A DNA stretch of 64,000 nucleotides from Roseburia hominis (GTDB lineage: Bacteria > Bacillota > Clostridia > Lachnospirales > Lachnospiraceae). Shown here one piece after another: positions 61,720-64,000 of the stretch. A model generated the notes under the pieces. It searched no databases. It was not told the origin of the DNA and worked only from the letters and a program-made list of their open reading frames with translations. The translations under genes and the position numbers were made by a program. The DNA lies in contig CP159990.1 in NCBI GenBank assembly GCA_040702975.1, forward strand, positions 1,798,001-1,862,000. Reading direction: 5' to 3'. Each line of letters begins with the position of its first letter. Position 1 is the first letter of the stretch.

Positions 61720-64000
61720 ATGAATATAAATTATGAGAACAATATCTATATCATAGATCGAGATTTTCACCTTGTGGAGTTTGACAAGGCGGTGGCGAAG
61801 CGCTATCCGGGAATTCAGGTGGGCGATCTGTGCTACCAGGCCGTCATGAAGCGGGATACACCGTGCGCCCATTGCCCAATTGCGGATTGCTCGGACAATA
61901 CTTCCGTAGTGTATTATGATTCCTTTTATGATGGGTTTGTTGAGGCCGCTTTTTGTGAGTTGACCGGGGGAAAATATTGCGTGACGCGCCATAAAGTGGG
62001 CGTGGAGAGCGAGCACATGGAGAAGCAGATTGAGCGTTCCATTGGCTTCTTTGATGCTTTCAGCCACGTGTTTGTATCCACCTATTATGTGGAATTTTCC
62101 TCGGGCACCTATTCGGTATTTAACCGCGAAAGTTTTTTTGATGAGCGATACAGCCAGGACAACCATTGGGAGCAGTTTGATGACTATATCCGTAACTTTA
62201 TCCATAAGGACGATCAGGAAAAGCTTTTCCAGGCCAGCCGGATTGAGACCATGCGGGACCGGCTTCAAAAAGAAACCCGATATTCAGTGGTGGTTCGGGA
62301 GGTTACTGAAAAGGGCATGCGTTGGCTGCGCTTCGAAGTGAATCGCAGCGTTGACGGCGGCCATGCGGCGGTCAGCTTATTGGATGTTACCGAGGAGAGA
62401 GAGACGAAAATCAAGTTGGAGCAGATGGACATTGTCAAAGCGCTTAGCCGCGATTATACGGAAATCACCCAGGTTGATCTGGAGAAAAATACGTCCGTTG
62501 TCTTTAAGTCGCGCGGTGAGTTGGTTGATGATGATAACAGGAAGGTCCATCCATATGATCAGACCTGGGCATGGGTTATCGAAAAGTATGTGCTTCCAGA
62601 GGACCGGGAGGCGTTTCGGGAAAAAGTGTCTGCATCGGCGATTGAATGTGCGCTGAAAGACGTGGATGTGCTGTTGATTCCCTTTCGGGCGACACTGGAG
62701 GGTAAAGTTCATCACTATCAGGTGAAGTGTGTCACGGCGGGCAGCAACAGGAAGCATCTGATTCTGGGTATTCGAAATGCCGACGCGGAAGTCAGGGTAG
62801 AAGAAGAAAGAAGGAAGGTACTCCGGGATGCGCTGGCCGCGGCGGAGCACGCGAATAGGGCCAAGACCACCTTCCTTAATAACATGTCCCACGATATCCG
62901 CACGCCAATGAACGCCATTATTGGTTTTACTGCCCTTGCGGCGGCGCACCTTGACAACAAAAAGCAGGTGGCGGACTACCTTGGGAAGATATCCGTGTCC
63001 AGCGAACATCTGCTCTCCCTGATCAATGATGTTCTGGATATGAGCCGGATTGAGAGCGGTAAGGTCAAGATTGAGGAAAAGGAAGTGCATCTTCCGGATG
63101 TCCTCCATGATCTCAGAACCATCATTCAGGCCAACGTGCATGCTAAGCAGCTCGAACTCTACATAGATACCGTCGATGTGGTTCACGAGGACATCATCTG
63201 TGACAAGCTGCGGCTGAACCAGATTCTGCTGAATCTTATCAGCAACGCTGTGAAGTTTACAAAGCCTGGCGGTATGCTCAGCATACGCGTTATCGAAAGG
63301 AATGACGCGCCCAGCGGGTACGCCAGCTATATGTTCCGGGTGAAAGATTCCGGTGTCGGTATGAGCAGAGAGTTTCAAAAACATATTTTCGAGGCATTCA
63401 CGCGGGAGCAGACTTCCACCGTCAGCGGCATTCAGGGCACCGGCCTTGGTATGGCGATTACCAAGAATATTGTGGACATGATGGGTGGGACCATTTCCGT
63501 GGAGAGCGAGATTGGCAAGGGATCAGAGTTTACTGTTTGCCTGCAATTCCGCATCAGCGATAACCCGGCGTACTGCGAGCAGATAACCAGGCTTGCCGGC
63601 CTGCACGCACTGGTCGCCGACGATGATTTCAACACCTGTGCGAGTGTCACCCGGATGCTCGGGAAGATTGGTATGCGCGCGGAATGGACCACTTCCGGAA
63701 AAGAAGCCATCCTTCGCACACAGCTTGCCATAGAGAATGACGACGAATTCAGCGCCTACATTATCGATTGGATCATGCCGGATATGAACGGGATTGAGGC
63801 CGTACGGCGTATCCGGGCGCTGATTGGCGACAGCAAGCCTATTATTATCCTGACGGCTTACGACTGGACGGAGATTGAGGAGGAGGCGAGGAAGGCAGGC
63901 GTTACAGCCTTCTGTTCAAAGCCGCTGTTCATGTCGGAACTCAGGGAGGCCCTTCTTAAGCCCATCGAGGAGGCAGAAGCGGCGGAGGCAGAGGTGGAAT
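61720..64000 (+). CDS. Hybrid sensor histidine kinase (partial, 3' end off the window)
   Basis: 760 codons from the ATG at 61720 (TTAGGAGG upstream), still open at the right edge. The N-terminal PAS-like region holds CYQAVMKRDTPCAHCPIADC, a second PAS-like region covers about 120-340, and a coiled linker follows. HisKA has His391 in NNMSHDIRTPMNAIIGF, HATPase has NQILLNLISNAVKF, DSGVGMS and GTGLGMAI, and a receiver has Asp683 in IIDWIMPDMNG with KPL later. No membrane segment is seen, so it is probably a cytosolic sensor. More receiver or Hpt domains may follow. Confidence 0.93.
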   Translation, partial: MNINYENNIYIIDRDFHLVEFDKAVAKRYPGIQVGDLCYQAVMKRDTPCAHCPIADCSDNTSVVYYDSFYDGFVEAAFCELTGGKYCVTRHKVGVESEHMEKQIERSIGFFDAFSHVFVSTYYVEFSSGTYSVFNRESFFDERYSQDNHWEQFDDYIRNFIHKDDQEKLFQASRIETMRDRLQKETRYSVVVREVTEKGMRWLRFEVNRSVDGGHAAVSLLDVTEERETKIKLEQMDIVKALSRDYTEITQVDLEKNTSVVFKSRGELVDDDNRKVHPYDQTWAWVIEKYVLPEDREAFREKVSASAIECALKDVDVLLIPFRATLEGKVHHYQVKCVTAGSNRKHLILGIRNADAEVRVEEERRKVLRDALAAAEHANRAKTTFLNNMSHDIRTPMNAIIGFTALAAAHLDNKKQVADYLGKISVSSEHLLSLINDVLDMSRIESGKVKIEEKEVHLPDVLHDLRTIIQANVHAKQLELYIDTVDVVHEDIICDKLRLNQILLNLISNAVKFTKPGGMLSIRVIERNDAPSGYASYMFRVKDSGVGMSREFQKHIFEAFTREQTSTVSGIQGTGLGMAITKNIVDMMGGTISVESEIGKGSEFTVCLQFRISDNPAYCEQITRLAGLHALVADDDFNTCASVTRMLGKIGMRAEWTTSGKEAILRTQLAIENDDEFSAYIIDWIMPDMNGIEAVRRIRALIGDSKPIIILTAYDWTEIEEEARKAGVTAFCSKPLFMSELREALLKPIEEAEAAEAEVE

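Overview
The window reads as the chromosome of a low-to-moderate GC Firmicute, most likely a gut Lachnospiraceae (Dorea / Mediterraneibacter / Clostridium cluster XIVa type). The grounds are strong AGGAGG ribosome sites with some GTG/TTG starts, a class III fructose-bisphosphatase, the order tig-clpP-clpX-lon-engB, a valine-type T-box leader before ilvB, a HisA of the form usually seen in eukaryotes, and a phosphoglycerate-mutase-like gene in the homoserine kinase slot of a hom-lysC operon. I cannot name the species from sequence alone.

Layout. 1-5.0 kb: minus-strand hpf (cut by the left edge), a PsiE-like membrane protein, a PAP2 phosphatase translationally coupled to typA, then a plus-strand SSB-like gene. 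5.1-7.0 kb: an ISAs1-type insertion sequence with an extra upstream ORF. 7.3-12.7 kb: dapA, dapB, class III fbp, a small acidic lipoprotein, hisA. 12.9-16.7 kb: secA and prfB, the latter with its programmed +1 frameshift. 16.7-20.5 kb: hom, a mutase-family homoserine kinase candidate, and lysC, which together with dapA/dapB supply the aspartate family of amino acids. 20.6-23.3 kb: an Xre regulator, a CYTH protein, a DJ-1 protein and a coupled membrane-anchored protein. 23.3-29.7 kb: protein quality control (tig, clpP, clpX, lon) and engB. 29.9-33.7 kb: an Rpn-type nuclease, a fucO-like dehydrogenase and a MATE exporter.

33.8-44.1 kb is an alpha-galactoside utilisation locus: solute-binding lipoprotein, two permeases, a YesL-like protein, a GH36 alpha-galactosidase, an orphan membrane protein, an AraC regulator and a second, raffinose-synthase-type GH36 enzyme. 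The two plus-strand promoters share a 41-nt element (32 identical positions) at exactly the same distance from their -10 boxes, so one regulator probably controls both. 44.1-47.1 kb is a redox cassette: HxlR regulator, two paralogous flavodoxin-fold reductases (the first with an apparent 1-nt frameshift at its C-terminus) and two paralogous nitroreductases. 47.3-53.4 kb: an orphan Spo0A-C-like DNA-binding domain gene with tandem 0A boxes upstream, a secreted nuclease, a one-carbon pair (cyclodeaminase-type protein and FolD), a TraX-like protein, and a zinc-ribbon/Lys-Pro repeat/membrane protein. 53.6-61.4 kb: a second hom, a MarR regulator, thyA, folA, the T-box-controlled ilvB-ilvN, then ilvE with a coupled LUD protein. 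The right edge cuts a hybrid histidine kinase.

The most unusual structural signal is a family of 45-nt units with internal palindromes, scattered as singles and tandem pairs or triplets in at least eight intergenic places. In several copies the hairpin stem has changed on both sides and still pairs. No rRNA, tRNA or CRISPR array was seen.
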